From NCBI GenBank assembly GCA_031253985.1, contig JAIRVH010000137.1, forward strand, positions 1 to 64,000: a stretch of DNA of 64,000 nt. The letters are read 5' to 3'. Source of the stretch: Sphingobacterium sp. Lineage in GTDB: Bacteria; Bacteroidota; Bacteroidia; Sphingobacteriales; Sphingobacteriaceae. Each line of letters starts with the position of its first letter. Position 1 is the first letter of the stretch. Under the pieces are notes generated by a model. The model worked only from the letters and a program-made list of their open reading frames with translations, did no database searches and had not been told where the DNA came from. Shown here piece after piece: positions 35,062 to 44,605 of the stretch. Position numbers and translations under genes: made by a program.

Positions 35062-36183
35062 ATGGAAGAAAGGAAAAGCGCTGAGCACTTTCTGGATCTG
35101 ATCCGGAAATCGAAACGAGGCCGATTCAAACTTTATATTGGAATGAGTGCTGGCGTCGGAAAGACATATCGCATGCTACAGGATGCACATACACTTTTAC
35201 AGGGTGGAATCGATGTGCGTATCGGCTATATTGAGACCCATAATCGAAAGGAAACACATCAATTGCTTGATGGCATTCCCATTATTGCTCGGCGTCATCT
35301 TTTTTACAAAGGCAAACAGTTGGAGGAACTGGATCTCTATGCTGTTTTGAATTCACATCCAGAGGTTGTCATTATCGATGAGCTGGCACATACAAATATT
35401 GAAGGCAGCAAAAATGCCAAACGATGGCAAGATGTTATAGAGATTCTCGAGGCGGGGATTAACGTAATCAGTGCTATTAATATCCAGCATATCGAGAGTC
35501 TAAACGAGGAAGTTAAAGCGATTACAGGGATCGAAGTGCATGAAAGAGTTCCCGACAGCGTTATTGATTCTGCAGACGAAGTCGTTAATATTGACCTTAC
35601 TGCCGAGGAACTTATTGTTCGTCTTAAAGAGGGTAAGATCTACGATGCTTCAAAAATTCAGGCTGCACTTCAAAATTTCTTTAAAAGTGAGCATATTCTG
35701 CAATTGCGGGAAATGGCATTGAAGGAGGTGGCTTCCCAGGTCCAGCGGAAAGTAGAGACCGAAGTTCAACCCCAGCGATGGGTGCGAAAGGAACGTTTCT
35801 TGGCCTGTATAAGTTCCAATGAACTAAAAGCAAAAAACGTCATCCGAAAGACTGCACGATTGGCGGGATATTACAATAGCAGCTGGTTTTTGCTATATGT
35901 ACAGTTACCAAAAGAGCGTGGAGATCGGATTGCGTTGAACAAGCAACGGCACTTGATCAATAATTTTAAATTGGCAACGGAACTTGGTGGAGAAATCATC
36001 AAAGTAGAAAGCCGGAGCGTAGCCAAGGAGATCATCGCCCTGTGTGAAGCCCGCAAGATCACTACAGTTTGTATTGGAAAACCGCGGCTATCCCTTTTGA
36101 GGATTCTACTGGCTAAAGACATTTTTAGCAAACTTTTGGCACAGCTGTCTACTGAAGACGTTGATCTGATAATATTGTCTTAA
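35062..36183 (+). CDS. KdpD-type sensor protein lacking the kinase (KdpD + USP domains)
   Basis: A 373-residue cytoplasmic protein equal to the N-terminal part of E. coli KdpD (894 residues). The KdpD domain has a Walker A, GMSAGVGKT (27-35), and Walker B, VVIIDELAHTN (about 103-113). Conserved NIQHIESLN and VPDSVIDSADEV follow. The C-terminal 130 residues resemble a universal-stress-protein domain. The membrane and histidine kinase domains are absent. The next gene encodes a separate kinase 15 bp later, so KdpD is split here. Confidence 0.93.
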   Translation: MEERKSAEHFLDLIRKSKRGRFKLYIGMSAGVGKTYRMLQDAHTLLQGGIDVRIGYIETHNRKETHQLLDGIPIIARRHLFYKGKQLEELDLYAVLNSHPEVVIIDELAHTNIEGSKNAKRWQDVIEILEAGINVISAINIQHIESLNEEVKAITGIEVHERVPDSVIDSADEVVNIDLTAEELIVRLKEGKIYDASKIQAALQNFFKSEHILQLREMALKEVASQVQRKVETEVQPQRWVRKERFLACISSNELKAKNVIRKTARLAGYYNSSWFLLYVQLPKERGDRIALNKQRHLINNFKLATELGGEIIKVESRSVAKEIIALCEARKITTVCIGKPRLSLLRILLAKDIFSKLLAQLSTEDVDLIILS

Positions 36184-36198
36184 AGATAAAGACGAATT

Positions 36199-37947
36199 GT
36201 GAATAAGATGAAAATAAAAACGAAACTTACTTTTGGTGTGGGATCACTTTTTCTTATGATCTTTTTGCTTGCTGCTTTGAGTGGCTGGTATGTGAACCGA
36301 TTAAAAAAAGATACCGCAAATATACTGACAGCGAATTACAATACGCTGCTGTATGCAAAGAACATGCTATTGGCCTTGGAGGAAATCCCCGTTGAAAAAA
36401 CTGCTTTTACCAGCTTCGAAGTCAATCTGGACAAACAACGGAAAAATGTGACCGAAGTGGGAGAACAGCAAACGACGAATGCTATAGCGAAGCATTTTTT
36501 ACAACTGAAAGATAAACCTTTAGATGTTACTGTTGTCTCCTCTATCAGAAAGGATATTGCATTGTTAATGGAGCAAAATATGACTGCGATTTCAAGGAAG
36601 AGTATTGTCGCGGATCACACTGCTGAGCATGCAATTTTGGTCATTTCATTTGCCGGTGCACTCTGTTTTATTATCGCTTTTATTTTGTTGATTAATCTGC
36701 CAGCCAATATAGCGGATCCAATTGCAAGATTAACGGCTAGCATTCGGCAAATAGCGGGACAGAATTATAAGGAACGGATTGAGCTGCAGAGCAGTGGCGA
36801 ATTTGCTGAACTTGTTACCTCATTTAATTCGATGGCCGAGAAGCTTGAAGAATACGCTGAAAGTAAACTTGAAAAAATTCTAAAGGAAAAAAAACGAATC
36901 GAATCTCTCGTGGATCATATGCGTGATCCTGTTATTGGTTTCGACGAAGACCGGAGGGTTATTTTCGTCAACGAAGAGGCTCTTCGCATCACAAACCTCC
37001 ATAAAGATCAACTTCTTGGAAGATCTGCTTCAGCGGTTTCAGAAGAAAATGATCTTGCCAAGGATATTTTTAAAGATCTCTTTCTTCCTGTGGCAAATCG
37101 GGAAAAGAATGCCATTAAAATATTTGCAGATGACAGGGAAAGCTATTTCGAAAAAGATGTTATCGATATCAATGTTCTGCCGACGGGTGAATTTGAACCG
37201 AAGTTGATCGGTCAAGTGGTTATTCTAAAGAATATCACCCCATTCAAGGAACTCGATCTTGCAAAAACGAACTTTATCGGTACCGTATCTCATGAGTTCA
37301 AGACGCCTATTGCAGCGATTCAGATGGGAGTTCAACTGTTGGAAAATGAACAGATAGGTCCCCTAAATACCGAACAGCTTACGTTGTTAAATGGAATAAA
37401 AGATGATTCTAACCGCTTGCTTCAAATAACGGGTGAACTGTTAAATATGACGCAGGTTGAAAGCGGTTCTATTCAGATTAATTTACATGCTACAGAGATA
37501 CAGCCTATTATTGATTATGCCGTCATGGCTAATCAATTTGCCGCTAACCAAAAAAATATTCATTTTGCTATTGAGATAGCACCTACTGCAAAAAGCATAT
37601 TTGCTGACAATGAAAAAACTGCGTGGGTACTGACAAATTTTCTTTCCAATGCGGTGCGATATTCCTACGAGGATTCCGTCATCCGTATAACTGTTGAAAA
37701 TACAGGGCTTAAAACCAGATTTACTGTAAAAGACAATGGACAAGGAATAGAAGCTAAATATTTGGAGAAAATTTTTGCACGGTACTTCCGTGTACCAGGC
37801 TCCAAGAAGGGAGGAACCGGTCTTGGTCTAAGCATCAGTAAAGAGTTTATAGAAGCACAAGGTGGGGAAATTGGCGTTGAAAGCGATTATGGCGCTGGAA
37901 GTTCTTTTTATTTTTCATTACGTAGTGCGGCTTCCAATGAAATATAG
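36199..37947 (+). CDS. HAMP/PAS sensor histidine kinase of the kdp locus
   Basis: A 582-residue membrane kinase with two transmembrane segments (about 10-30 and 147-170) around a helical periplasmic part, a HAMP linker (ANIADPIARLTASIRQIAGQ), a PAS domain (about 235-350) and HisKA SHEFKTP (His about 365). An HATPase domain follows (NFLSNAVRYS, DNGQGIE, GTGLGLSISKEF). It has no receiver. It probably replaces the kinase half of KdpD. No KdpE-like regulator follows before the next convergent gene, so the partner is elsewhere. A perfect hairpin ends the operon. Confidence 0.93.
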   Translation: MNKMKIKTKLTFGVGSLFLMIFLLAALSGWYVNRLKKDTANILTANYNTLLYAKNMLLALEEIPVEKTAFTSFEVNLDKQRKNVTEVGEQQTTNAIAKHFLQLKDKPLDVTVVSSIRKDIALLMEQNMTAISRKSIVADHTAEHAILVISFAGALCFIIAFILLINLPANIADPIARLTASIRQIAGQNYKERIELQSSGEFAELVTSFNSMAEKLEEYAESKLEKILKEKKRIESLVDHMRDPVIGFDEDRRVIFVNEEALRITNLHKDQLLGRSASAVSEENDLAKDIFKDLFLPVANREKNAIKIFADDRESYFEKDVIDINVLPTGEFEPKLIGQVVILKNITPFKELDLAKTNFIGTVSHEFKTPIAAIQMGVQLLENEQIGPLNTEQLTLLNGIKDDSNRLLQITGELLNMTQVESGSIQINLHATEIQPIIDYAVMANQFAANQKNIHFAIEIAPTAKSIFADNEKTAWVLTNFLSNAVRYSYEDSVIRITVENTGLKTRFTVKDNGQGIEAKYLEKIFARYFRVPGSKKGGTGLGLSISKEFIEAQGGEIGVESDYGAGSSFYFSLRSAASNEI

Positions 37948-37996
37948 TGTCTCCGACGGTCACTTATTTTTCAAGCATGACGTGGGGATTAGGTTT

Positions 37997-38031
37997 AAAT
38001 TATGAGCGGTGTTTAACACCGCTCATAATTT
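37997..38031. terminator. Strong bidirectional terminator
   Basis: AAATTATGAGCGGTG pairs perfectly (15 bp) with CACCGCTCATAATTT over a 5-nt loop, between the kinase gene (stop 37947) and the aldo/keto reductase gene (stop 38040). Confidence 0.88.
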
Positions 38032-38039
38032 CCTAAAGA

Positions 38040-39041
38040 TTAATGGTTGACTAAAGCCATGGCTCCCTCGCTGTATCGTGCTCCGATATTAGGGTACTTA
38101 TTGAGTATTTCATCCATATTTTTTAGATCAGAATCGGATAACTGGACTTCGAGAGCACCTGCATTTTCTGCTAGGTACTTTCTTTTTTTAGTTCCTGGAA
38201 TAGGGATGATGTCATTTCCCTGTGCTAATACCCAAGCTAAAGCGAGCTGAATGGGACTACAGTTTTTATCTTTTGCCAATAAGGAGAAGTCGGCGACCAA
38301 TTGCGCATTATTCAATGCATGTTCGCCTTGATTACGGGGCAAAGTTCTCCTGAAATCGTCCGCAGCAAGGCTTTCTAAATTTAGGGAATTTGAAAATAAT
38401 CCACGTGCCAGGGGAGCGTATGGGATCAAACTAATGCCCAGTTCGCGTGTCGTTTGTAGGATTTCTCTTTCTACATCCCGTGTAAGGAGCGAATATTCAC
38501 TCTGCAATGCAGTGATGGGATGCACAGCATTTGCTTTCCTGATGGACGCTGGTGAAGCTTCACTTAAACCAAGATATCTTACTTTTCCTTCTTTAACCAA
38601 TTCGGCCATTGCGCCTACGGTTTCTTCAATAGGTATATTGGGATCTACGCGATGTGCATAATAGAGATCTATCGTATCGATACCAAGACGTTTCAGACTT
38701 TTTTCCACCGCTACTTTTATCCATTCAGGCGAGCCATCAAAATAAGTACTTGCAGTACCACTTGGTCCTGCTATTTCATCTTTAAAACGAAATCCGAATT
38801 TGGTTGCAATAAAGACTTTGTCGCGGTTGGGAACGAGTACTTTTGAAATAAGCTCTTCATTGGCTCCATTACCGTACATATCTGCAGTATCCCAAAAATT
38901 GATACCGAGGTCCAATGCCTTTTCCAAAGTAGCAATGCTCTCTTGTTCGTCAGTAGGGCCATAAGCAAAGCTCATACCCATACAACCTAGTCCAATAGCA
39001 GAGAGTTTTTCATTTGTTGTTCCAAGATTTCTATATTTCAT
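38040..39041 (-). CDS. Aldo/keto reductase
   Basis: A 333-residue NADPH-dependent oxidoreductase of the AKR superfamily (AKR13-like). The ATG at 39039-39041 is chosen; the upstream open frame is non-coding in composition. The catalytic tetrad is visible: Asp51 and Tyr56 in [10 protein letters not shown], Lys in VFIATKFG and His in YYAHRVDP. The cofactor region is [19 protein letters not shown]. The substrate is probably an aldehyde or ketone. The gene follows an AraC regulator in the same direction. Confidence 0.93.
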   Translation of the reverse strand: MKYRNLGTTNEKLSAIGLGCMGMSFAYGPTDEQESIATLEKALDLGINFWDTADMYGNGANEELISKVLVPNRDKVFIATKFGFRFKDEIAGPSGTASTYFDGSPEWIKVAVEKSLKRLGIDTIDLYYAHRVDPNIPIEETVGAMAELVKEGKVRYLGLSEASPASIRKANAVHPITALQSEYSLLTRDVEREILQTTRELGISLIPYAPLARGLFSNSLNLESLAADDFRRTLPRNQGEHALNNAQLVADFSLLAKDKNCSPIQLALAWVLAQGNDIIPIPGTKKRKYLAENAGALEVQLSDSDLKNMDEILNKYPNIGARYSEGAMALVNH

Positions 39042-39047
39042 AATAAT

Positions 39048-39071
39048 TACATTTTGTTCAATACAAATGTA
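39048..39071. promoter_or_regulatory. Inverted repeat before the aldo/keto reductase
   Basis: TACATTT and AAATGTA form a 7-bp inverted repeat around a 10-nt centre directly before the start. On the minus strand the right arm reads TACATTTG, a good -7 element. Confidence 0.4.
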
Positions 39072-39123
39072 GGCATAGACCAAATGAAGACAGTTAAGAC
39101 AATCAAACAGATTATTATACAAT

Positions 39124-40032
39124 TCAAACAGTACTGCTTCGGACCTGGTTTGGAGACATTCCAGTTTGTTTTTTGAAGAAATTGGTGAAATAGGATGGAT
39201 ACTCAAATCCCAGGCTGTAGGCAATATCTGATATATTCCAATTCGTGTGCAATAATAAAGCTCTGGCCTCCTGAGCCACACGATTAGCAATATGCATGCT
39301 GGTCGTTTTGCCGGTTGTTTCTTTTACCGATCTGTTAAGGTGATTGATATGTACTGAGAGTGCATGTGCGTAATCGGCAGGGCTTTTTAACTGCAGGCTG
39401 AACTGAAGAGTATTGATAGGAAATTGTCGTTCCAGCAGCTCAAGAAATAGTCCTGATACCCGCGTTGAGGCATTGGTATAAGATCCAAAACTTGCCGCGG
39501 GGCTTGACTTCATCGTTTCATGAACCAGAAGATGCAAGTAGCTGCGTAACATATCATCTTTATGGATATAGTTTGAGTTCATTTCATTCATCATTTTCTG
39601 GAAGATAACTGAAATTTCTGCTAACTGCGCTTTGTCGGGAAAATAAATCGGGTTGCTGCCTATCTTGAAAAGCGGAGAATCTTTTAAACTTTCAATCCGT
39701 TCACTATGTTGGATAAATTCTTCAGTAAATACGCAATACCAACCTGCCTGCTCAGTCGATTCAGGCTCCCAAGCATAGGGGACGACCGGATTAGCAAATA
39801 ACATGGCTGGCCGATCGATTTGTATCCATTTATCGGCGTAATATAGTTTTCCCCTTCCTATAATAAGAGAGGTTTTATAAAAATCACGACGATTATAAGG
39901 AGATACAACGGTGCAGGTTTCTCTGCTAAAAACATTGAAATGACCAACTCCTGTGTTATTCAGTGGCCTATCTGGAAGAGATAATCCGGGTTGTCTTTTG
40001 TAAAAATCTGTTACACTTTCGGCTGATTTCAT
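39124..40032 (-). CDS. AraC-family transcriptional regulator
   Basis: A 302-residue regulator. The ATG at 40030-40032 is preferred over an upstream TTG. The N-terminal cupin-like sensing domain spans about 20-150 ([28 protein letters not shown]). The C-terminal two-helix-turn-helix AraC domain spans about 200-300 ([20 protein letters not shown], then [20 protein letters not shown] and [13 protein letters not shown]). It probably controls the aldo/keto reductase gene 82 bp downstream. Confidence 0.92.
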   Translation of the reverse strand: MKSAESVTDFYKRQPGLSLPDRPLNNTGVGHFNVFSRETCTVVSPYNRRDFYKTSLIIGRGKLYYADKWIQIDRPAMLFANPVVPYAWEPESTEQAGWYCVFTEEFIQHSERIESLKDSPLFKIGSNPIYFPDKAQLAEISVIFQKMMNEMNSNYIHKDDMLRSYLHLLVHETMKSSPAASFGSYTNASTRVSGLFLELLERQFPINTLQFSLQLKSPADYAHALSVHINHLNRSVKETTGKTTSMHIANRVAQEARALLLHTNWNISDIAYSLGFEYPSYFTNFFKKQTGMSPNQVRSSTV

Positions 40033-40210
40033 ACCACTAAAATAAAAAAATAGAAGCAATCCTGCGTCATGAACACATCAGTTTCTCCAGACGAAGGCGC
40101 GAGATTTGTATCACAATGCTAATTTATTCGAATGGTTTATGATTTAGTTGCTATTTTTGGAGACATTCAAAACCGATTTTCTGACGAATATAATTTTACA
40201 GCTTGCGACC

Positions 40211-40564
40211 ATGATCAAAATTTACCATAATATAAATTGCAGCAAGAGCTGCAATGTACTGGAACTGTTAAAACAACAACGTGCTGAATTTGAAATACAG
40301 GAATACCTAAATGACGTTCCGACGAAGGGGCAATTGGTCGAGTTATTGCGGCAGCTCGGGCTAACACCCCAGGAACTCATCAGAAGAGGAGAACCGGTAT
40401 TTCAAGAGAAATTCCAAAACCTCAAACTAACGGATGAGCAATGGATCGATGTGATGCTGGCATATCCTATTTTGATAGAACGCCCCATAGTTGTAAGGGA
40501 TGGCGTTGCAGTAATCGGCCGACCAATCGAAAAGGTTGTAGAGCTCATTGGGGCTAAATCATAA
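40211..40564 (+). CDS. ArsC-family (glutaredoxin-type) arsenate reductase-like protein
   Basis: A 117-residue thioredoxin-fold protein. The ATG at 40211 gives the canonical start MIKIYHNINCSKSCNVLELL; the upstream extension is discarded. Catalytic Cys10 is followed by Ser/Lys, as in ArsC/YffB. YLNDVPTKGQL, ELIRRGEPVFQE and ERPIVVRDGVAVIGRP are the family motifs, with the arginine in ERP. No arsenite exporter or ArsR is nearby, so arsenate reduction is not certain. Confidence 0.88.
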   Translation: MIKIYHNINCSKSCNVLELLKQQRAEFEIQEYLNDVPTKGQLVELLRQLGLTPQELIRRGEPVFQEKFQNLKLTDEQWIDVMLAYPILIERPIVVRDGVAVIGRPIEKVVELIGAKS

Positions 40565-40694
40565 GGTTGGGTTGATTGTTGTATGTCGTTGTGTATGAGA
40601 TATTTTTTTGAATGTAGCGGCTGCAGTATTGGATATTTTTAGACTATTTATCTGAACAGCCAGGTAAACCTTATCTTAAGCGATCTGAACGGGA

Positions 40695-40913
40695 TTAATT
40701 TAATTGATCTGATTTTGTTATTTTTTTAAAGAGGTTATTTATGCTTTTGCCAACTTTATCCGGGTCTTGCTGGTGTATTCCATGGCTGTATCCTGGGAGG
40801 AGAATCAGTTCACAATTGTCGTTTTGCTTAATTAGGTCTGCATAATGTTTGATACGAAGGTTATCCAACGCATCAAACCAAAATCTACCATTTATTCCTA
40901 ATTTAGCGTTCAT
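40695..40913 (-). pseudogene. C-terminal fragment of an alpha/beta hydrolase
   Basis: A 72-codon frame whose sequence LRIKHYADLI, CELILLPGYSHGIHQ and DKVGKSINNLF is the end of an alpha/beta hydrolase, including the catalytic-histidine loop (GYSHG). The nucleophile elbow and first 200 residues are missing. Its ATG overlaps the stop of another degraded frame upstream (ATGA). It is probably a remnant, not an active enzyme. Confidence 0.65.
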
Positions 40914-41134
40914 TTCTTTTTTGTACCTCTCAATAGGCCAATAATACGGTAATCGTATCCAAAGCGAATAATTTGTTCACGATCTTCTTGAAAAATAGAA
41001 ATTTTGGTACTTCCTTTTTTTATGAATAGATCTTTGAATCTGCTGAACCGTTCATTTTAATGTATCCATTTCTCTTTGAAGCAAATTTCCTTTTTAAAAA
41101 CGTGCGGTGATGCGAGATCTACGAGCTTAAACAT
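40910..41134 (-). pseudogene. Degraded small gene with an in-frame stop
   Basis: From an ATG at 41134 the frame reads MFKLVDLASPHVFKKEICF and stops at a TAA (41057-41059). It then continues in the same frame with protein-like sequence (FSRFKDLFIKKGSTKISIF, then FGYDYRIIGLLRG) to a TGA overlapping the next start. The family is not recognised. It is either a gene inactivated by a nonsense change or chance coding-like sequence. Confidence 0.35.
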
Positions 41135-41302
41135 ACAAATTGTATTTAATTGAATTGCTAGAGGTCGTCGAAATTAACGATTGTATTGTTTTCTTCAAAT
41201 ATTGATTATTGAGCTACAAATATCGTCAAGTTTTGACCTAATATGGATTTCGGATTTACGGGTTGAATTATTATGTGCAGATTTATGATAATAATTGAAA
41301 AT

Positions 41303-41319
41303 GTGACCTATGTTGTCAC
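41303..41319. promoter_or_regulatory. Inverted repeat before the 41.3-kb gene
   Basis: GTGAC and GTCAC are separated by 7 nt, 19-35 bp before the GTG start at 41338. The rest of 40565-41302, apart from the gene remnants, shows nothing I can support. Confidence 0.3.
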
Positions 41320-41337
41320 GATTTTACAGATTTAAAT

Positions 41338-42006
41338 GTGGTATTAAAATATTTTAGTTTGAAAAGAGCACTATTTATCATTCTCCTTTTGGCGATTTCA
41401 TTTTTAATCGCGGCGTTTTTTATCAAAGTCAATAAACGAGAAACCTTGTTGTATAAGATACAGCAATGGGTTACTTACGACAAAGCTGATTGGGACAATT
41501 ATGAAAATAACAAGCGACTTCTTGGTTCAGCAGCAGCCCAAGCCACAACGACCGAAGTGGTTGCCGTGGCAGATGACCTATATCCAGTCGATACAAATTA
41601 TGTTGCTCCAGAATTCAGGGCTTCGGAAATCGAAAAAATTAAAAAAGCAGATTTTGGAAAATTAACTGTAGCAAAGTTAGGTCCAGATCATGATGATGCG
41701 CAAATCGCATTAATTCATTTTACAGATCGTAAATTGACAGACGTGATTATCAATCAAAAAATTAATATTAAAGTTGGAACCTGTTTTGAAAATCCGAAAA
41801 AAGATGGTCATTATCGCTGTGTAAGCTGTATGATTTTACTTTATAATCGAGCAAAGAAGGATTGGGTTGAGGCTCCAAATGGTGAAAATTTTATGAAAAA
41901 TGCCTATGATTTTTACCAGGCTTCCGAAGGGGATATTTGGCAGGCGCGGGAGTTGTCCATGCGAATTCCCTATGATTATGCTTTAGTAGCAAAATATAGC
42001 AAATAA
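41338..42006 (+). CDS. Membrane-anchored hypothetical protein
   Basis: A 222-residue protein starting with GTG, with one N-terminal membrane helix (ALFIILLLAISFLIAAFF). The extracytoplasmic domain contains VGTCFENPKKDGHYRCVSCM, three cysteines including a C-x-x-C, and a terminal helical segment. The family is not recognised. It is followed 23 bp later by the DUF1266-like gene, so both are probably cotranscribed. The cysteines could bind a metal or form a disulfide. Confidence 0.7.
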   Translation: MVLKYFSLKRALFIILLLAISFLIAAFFIKVNKRETLLYKIQQWVTYDKADWDNYENNKRLLGSAAAQATTTEVVAVADDLYPVDTNYVAPEFRASEIEKIKKADFGKLTVAKLGPDHDDAQIALIHFTDRKLTDVIINQKINIKVGTCFENPKKDGHYRCVSCMILLYNRAKKDWVEAPNGENFMKNAYDFYQASEGDIWQARELSMRIPYDYALVAKYSK

Positions 42007-42029
42007 TATTTCATAGTGAAGTAATTAAT

Positions 42030-43259
42030 ATGAATAGCATGATGTTTAAATTTTTTAGAGAACTATTGAATGCAGCGAGAGAAGGTGTCACTGAGGCAAA
42101 AGAGGAATTGACGCTACAAGTTGAACAAGAAAGAAAAGGGGGTGAAGGGGAGCTAGTAACGGACGGAAATATACTCCGGGATATTCCCTATGAAGAGCAG
42201 TTCGGCAATGCTCTTGGCGCCGCATTTAGGGTCATTGTTTTTGGGGATTGGTTTACTGTCTTCGGAAGTACTGGAGACGACGGAAATTATCCTATTCACT
42301 TATATCAATTTGGAAATTATCCCAAAATTGACCAATACCGAGATGATTTTATCAAATTGTTAAAAAGGGATTTTGCGATAACGGATATGGAGAGTTGTCT
42401 CGAGGTTTTGACCGGATATTTTACATTACTTGGAATAGACAGGACAGGAACCGCATTGGAAGGAAAATCCGGTCACATTGGTACAGCTATATGGGATATT
42501 TCAAAACCAGGGGTAAATGCATTTGCTGTAGCTGTGACAAGTTATATTGTGACATCCGCAACTGACGTTGGATACCTCTCAAAACCCATAGCTTTAACCA
42601 TTTTAAAAAATCTATCGTTATATGCGAAAAAGCATTTTAGTGATTGGTTACTATTTGCTGACCATTTTCTAGAAGGAGAGAATCAGGTTGGTCTAAATAA
42701 CAAAATTGGAAAATCTTACTTGAAACGGTACATCGGATATTTGAAGGGAAAGAAAGGTAGCCCCTGGAATAATGTGGAATGGCGGCTTGGAAATCAGTCT
42801 GGAATACTTTTACATGTGGCTTGGCGGTTCCAACGTAAGCGTTATCGTAGTATTGAAGAATTTGACAATGAAGTTAATCGGTATCAAAAAGACACGTTAG
42901 AAAATAGGAATCGATGGAGTCCAAATCAAATTGTTGTTGAACACTCTGAAATTGAAGTCTGCTACCTCGTTTGGATTAGAAGCATGGAGGATCTGAAAGA
43001 AAATGAATATCTGTTGGACGATGAAGCAGACGTCTTTTGTGACGACAATGTAGATAATGGATATTATCAGGTTGAATTGTGTGCCAGATTGAAATCGCCA
43101 AATGGTCGACATTTTACGGCTTTGGATTTGCTCTATCAACTGGAAAAACAGGTCTCCGAGAAAGAGTTGGGTGACCATATCTTTTTCGAAGGATTGGATG
43201 CAATCGAGAAAGATGAAGAGGGAATTCCTATGTTCTATCTGAGCTGTGGAAAAGTATAG
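42030..43259 (+). CDS. DUF1266-like protein
   Basis: A 409-residue cytoplasmic protein. The central region matches the DUF1266 pattern (AIWDISKPGVNAFAVAVTSY, then GYLSKPIALTILKNLSLYAK and FSDWLLFADHFLEGENQ), as in the E. coli YbeU/YbeR proteins. The N-terminal 60 residues form a charged helix. The C-terminal 120 residues are acidic (DDEADVFCDDNVDN). Function is unknown; some DUF1266 genes lie in polymorphic-toxin neighbourhoods, but no toxin is visible here. Confidence 0.7.
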   Translation: MNSMMFKFFRELLNAAREGVTEAKEELTLQVEQERKGGEGELVTDGNILRDIPYEEQFGNALGAAFRVIVFGDWFTVFGSTGDDGNYPIHLYQFGNYPKIDQYRDDFIKLLKRDFAITDMESCLEVLTGYFTLLGIDRTGTALEGKSGHIGTAIWDISKPGVNAFAVAVTSYIVTSATDVGYLSKPIALTILKNLSLYAKKHFSDWLLFADHFLEGENQVGLNNKIGKSYLKRYIGYLKGKKGSPWNNVEWRLGNQSGILLHVAWRFQRKRYRSIEEFDNEVNRYQKDTLENRNRWSPNQIVVEHSEIEVCYLVWIRSMEDLKENEYLLDDEADVFCDDNVDNGYYQVELCARLKSPNGRHFTALDLLYQLEKQVSEKELGDHIFFEGLDAIEKDEEGIPMFYLSCGKV

Positions 43260-43318
43260 AAATTGAAAGGTAGCGAAAACTGTAATCTAATTGCTTTTGT
43301 TATTCTAAATAAAACGTT

Positions 43319-43759
43319 ATGAATAAATTACCGTTATTGATAATGAATTTGTTTGCATTTTTCATTTTTGGAGCATGTCAATCGCCCCAGAGGCCATCTC
43401 AACAAAATGCAAATGAATCTAAACAGAAAGTACAGGAATTACCTTCAAATATTACCTTTTTTGGTGGTGGAAGATTAAAAAAAATGAATATGGTATCAGG
43501 TAAAACAGACACCATCTTTATTTCAGTCCATCAGCCGGACTCGGTACTTATCAAACTAATAACACCCAAGGATACTGCTAATGTAAGGATTAGTCAGCTT
43601 TTTCTGCCCGATGGGTCCGCCGATGGGCCGTTTGGTCGGGAACTCACTTATAGATTTAAAGATATTGGCCAATATCATATTACTGTAAATGAAAATCGGA
43701 TGATAGGGAATCATTATTCGGGCCCATATGAAGTGCAAATTGTGCCGATAGTGCAATAA
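43319..43759 (+). CDS. Hypothetical lipoprotein
   Basis: A 146-residue lipoprotein with a signal peptide and lipobox IFGAC (Cys about 20). A polar, Gln/Ser-rich linker follows, then a small beta-rich domain (TDTIFISVHQPDSVLIKLIT, FKDIGQYHITVNEN). The strands resemble a gliding/T9SS-type or Ig-like accessory fold, but no family is recognised. It lies 59 bp after the DUF1266-like gene, in the same direction. It is closed by an extended hairpin. Confidence 0.7.
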   Translation: MNKLPLLIMNLFAFFIFGACQSPQRPSQQNANESKQKVQELPSNITFFGGGRLKKMNMVSGKTDTIFISVHQPDSVLIKLITPKDTANVRISQLFLPDGSADGPFGRELTYRFKDIGQYHITVNENRMIGNHYSGPYEVQIVPIVQ

Positions 43760-43808
43760 AAGATAGTTCTTCTAAGCGAATTTTGTTCAGTTAGAGCAGC
43801 TATCTTTT
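43758..43808. terminator. Extended hairpin terminator
   Basis: AAAAGATAG pairs with CTATCTTTT, with an inner TCTAA/TTAGA stem, overlapping the end of the lipoprotein gene (stop 43759). It lies before the convergent lipoprotein gene. Confidence 0.65.
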
Positions 43809-43864
43809 TATTCAGCGATTGATTGTCTTATCCAATATGACTGATGCTAAATCTTCTCTTCAGA

Positions 43865-44311
43865 TTACTCAACGTCTCCCTTATATTTGATGGTATTATT
43901 CTCGTAAAGCGCTGATTTTTTAGCATCATATTTATAGCTATCCTTCTGGTAAACGTTGTTTTCAACCTTATCCAAGATAATTGTATTTTTATTATCAGGT
44001 AAGAATAATTCAAGTTTTGATTGATCATCGCTAGCAACAACAAAAGCACTAATGACGGCTTCGCCTTCTTTTTTCTCTGTCGGATTTAAGCGTAGGCCAA
44101 CATTAAAAACTTGGATACATCCTTGCTTGATCTCGCTCCAGGTCTGTCCCGCAGCGACTAGACAGCCATGCTCATCCTTACTACCACCAATCGATGGTGT
44201 TGCCTCTTTCTTGCTTTGATCAGCTACTTTCTCAGATTCGTTGTGCTTGGGAGCATTATTACAGGCTGCCAAAGTAATAAGACTCATCACTATAAATGTT
44301 AATTTTTTCAT
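43865..44311 (-). CDS. Hypothetical lipoprotein with a GC-x-x-AGxTW motif
   Basis: A 148-residue lipoprotein with lipobox TLAAC (Cys about 17) and a charged linker. It has the segment DEHGCLVAAGQTWSEIKQGC, which resembles a small conserved cysteine-pair motif found in DUF333- or MliC-like exported proteins. The rest is beta-rich with KYDAKKSALYENNTIKYKG at the end. Function unknown; inhibitor of lysozyme-type activity is only a possibility. It is monocistronic. Confidence 0.7.
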   Translation of the reverse strand: MKKLTFIVMSLITLAACNNAPKHNESEKVADQSKKEATPSIGGSKDEHGCLVAAGQTWSEIKQGCIQVFNVGLRLNPTEKKEGEAVISAFVVASDDQSKLELFLPDNKNTIILDKVENNVYQKDSYKYDAKKSALYENNTIKYKGDVE

Positions 44312-44605
44312 TTTAATCGGTTTTTATATGTTGATGATTTGTATGCAATAAATATACCATAGTCTTTTGCGGTGTCTTTCCTAATCATGTTATGGTCGGC
44401 TTTCATCCTTGTAAATAGGTCGAGTGCGAAGTTTGTCTGTCTAGTGAAAAATATCATTGGTCTCGCGTTAATATTGTCATAGGACAAGTAGAGCTATTTG
44501 ATAGTTTATTAATATTGTTGTGTAATTCAATTAGGTCTTATCTCGATGCATTGAAGGACATGATTTTAAACCATCATTGATATACAAAAATATCCTTAAC
44601 ATCAT
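44312..44605. other. 294-bp gap with no feature seen
   Basis: AT-rich sequence between the divergent lipoprotein and SRPBCC genes. No ORF, hairpin or clear promoter was found. Confidence 0.5.

Noticed and set aside
39042..39290. N-terminal extension of the aldo/keto reductase
   Set aside because: The extension contains the promoter-like inverted repeat and overlaps the AraC gene's 3' end; the ATG at 39041 gives the family's normal start.
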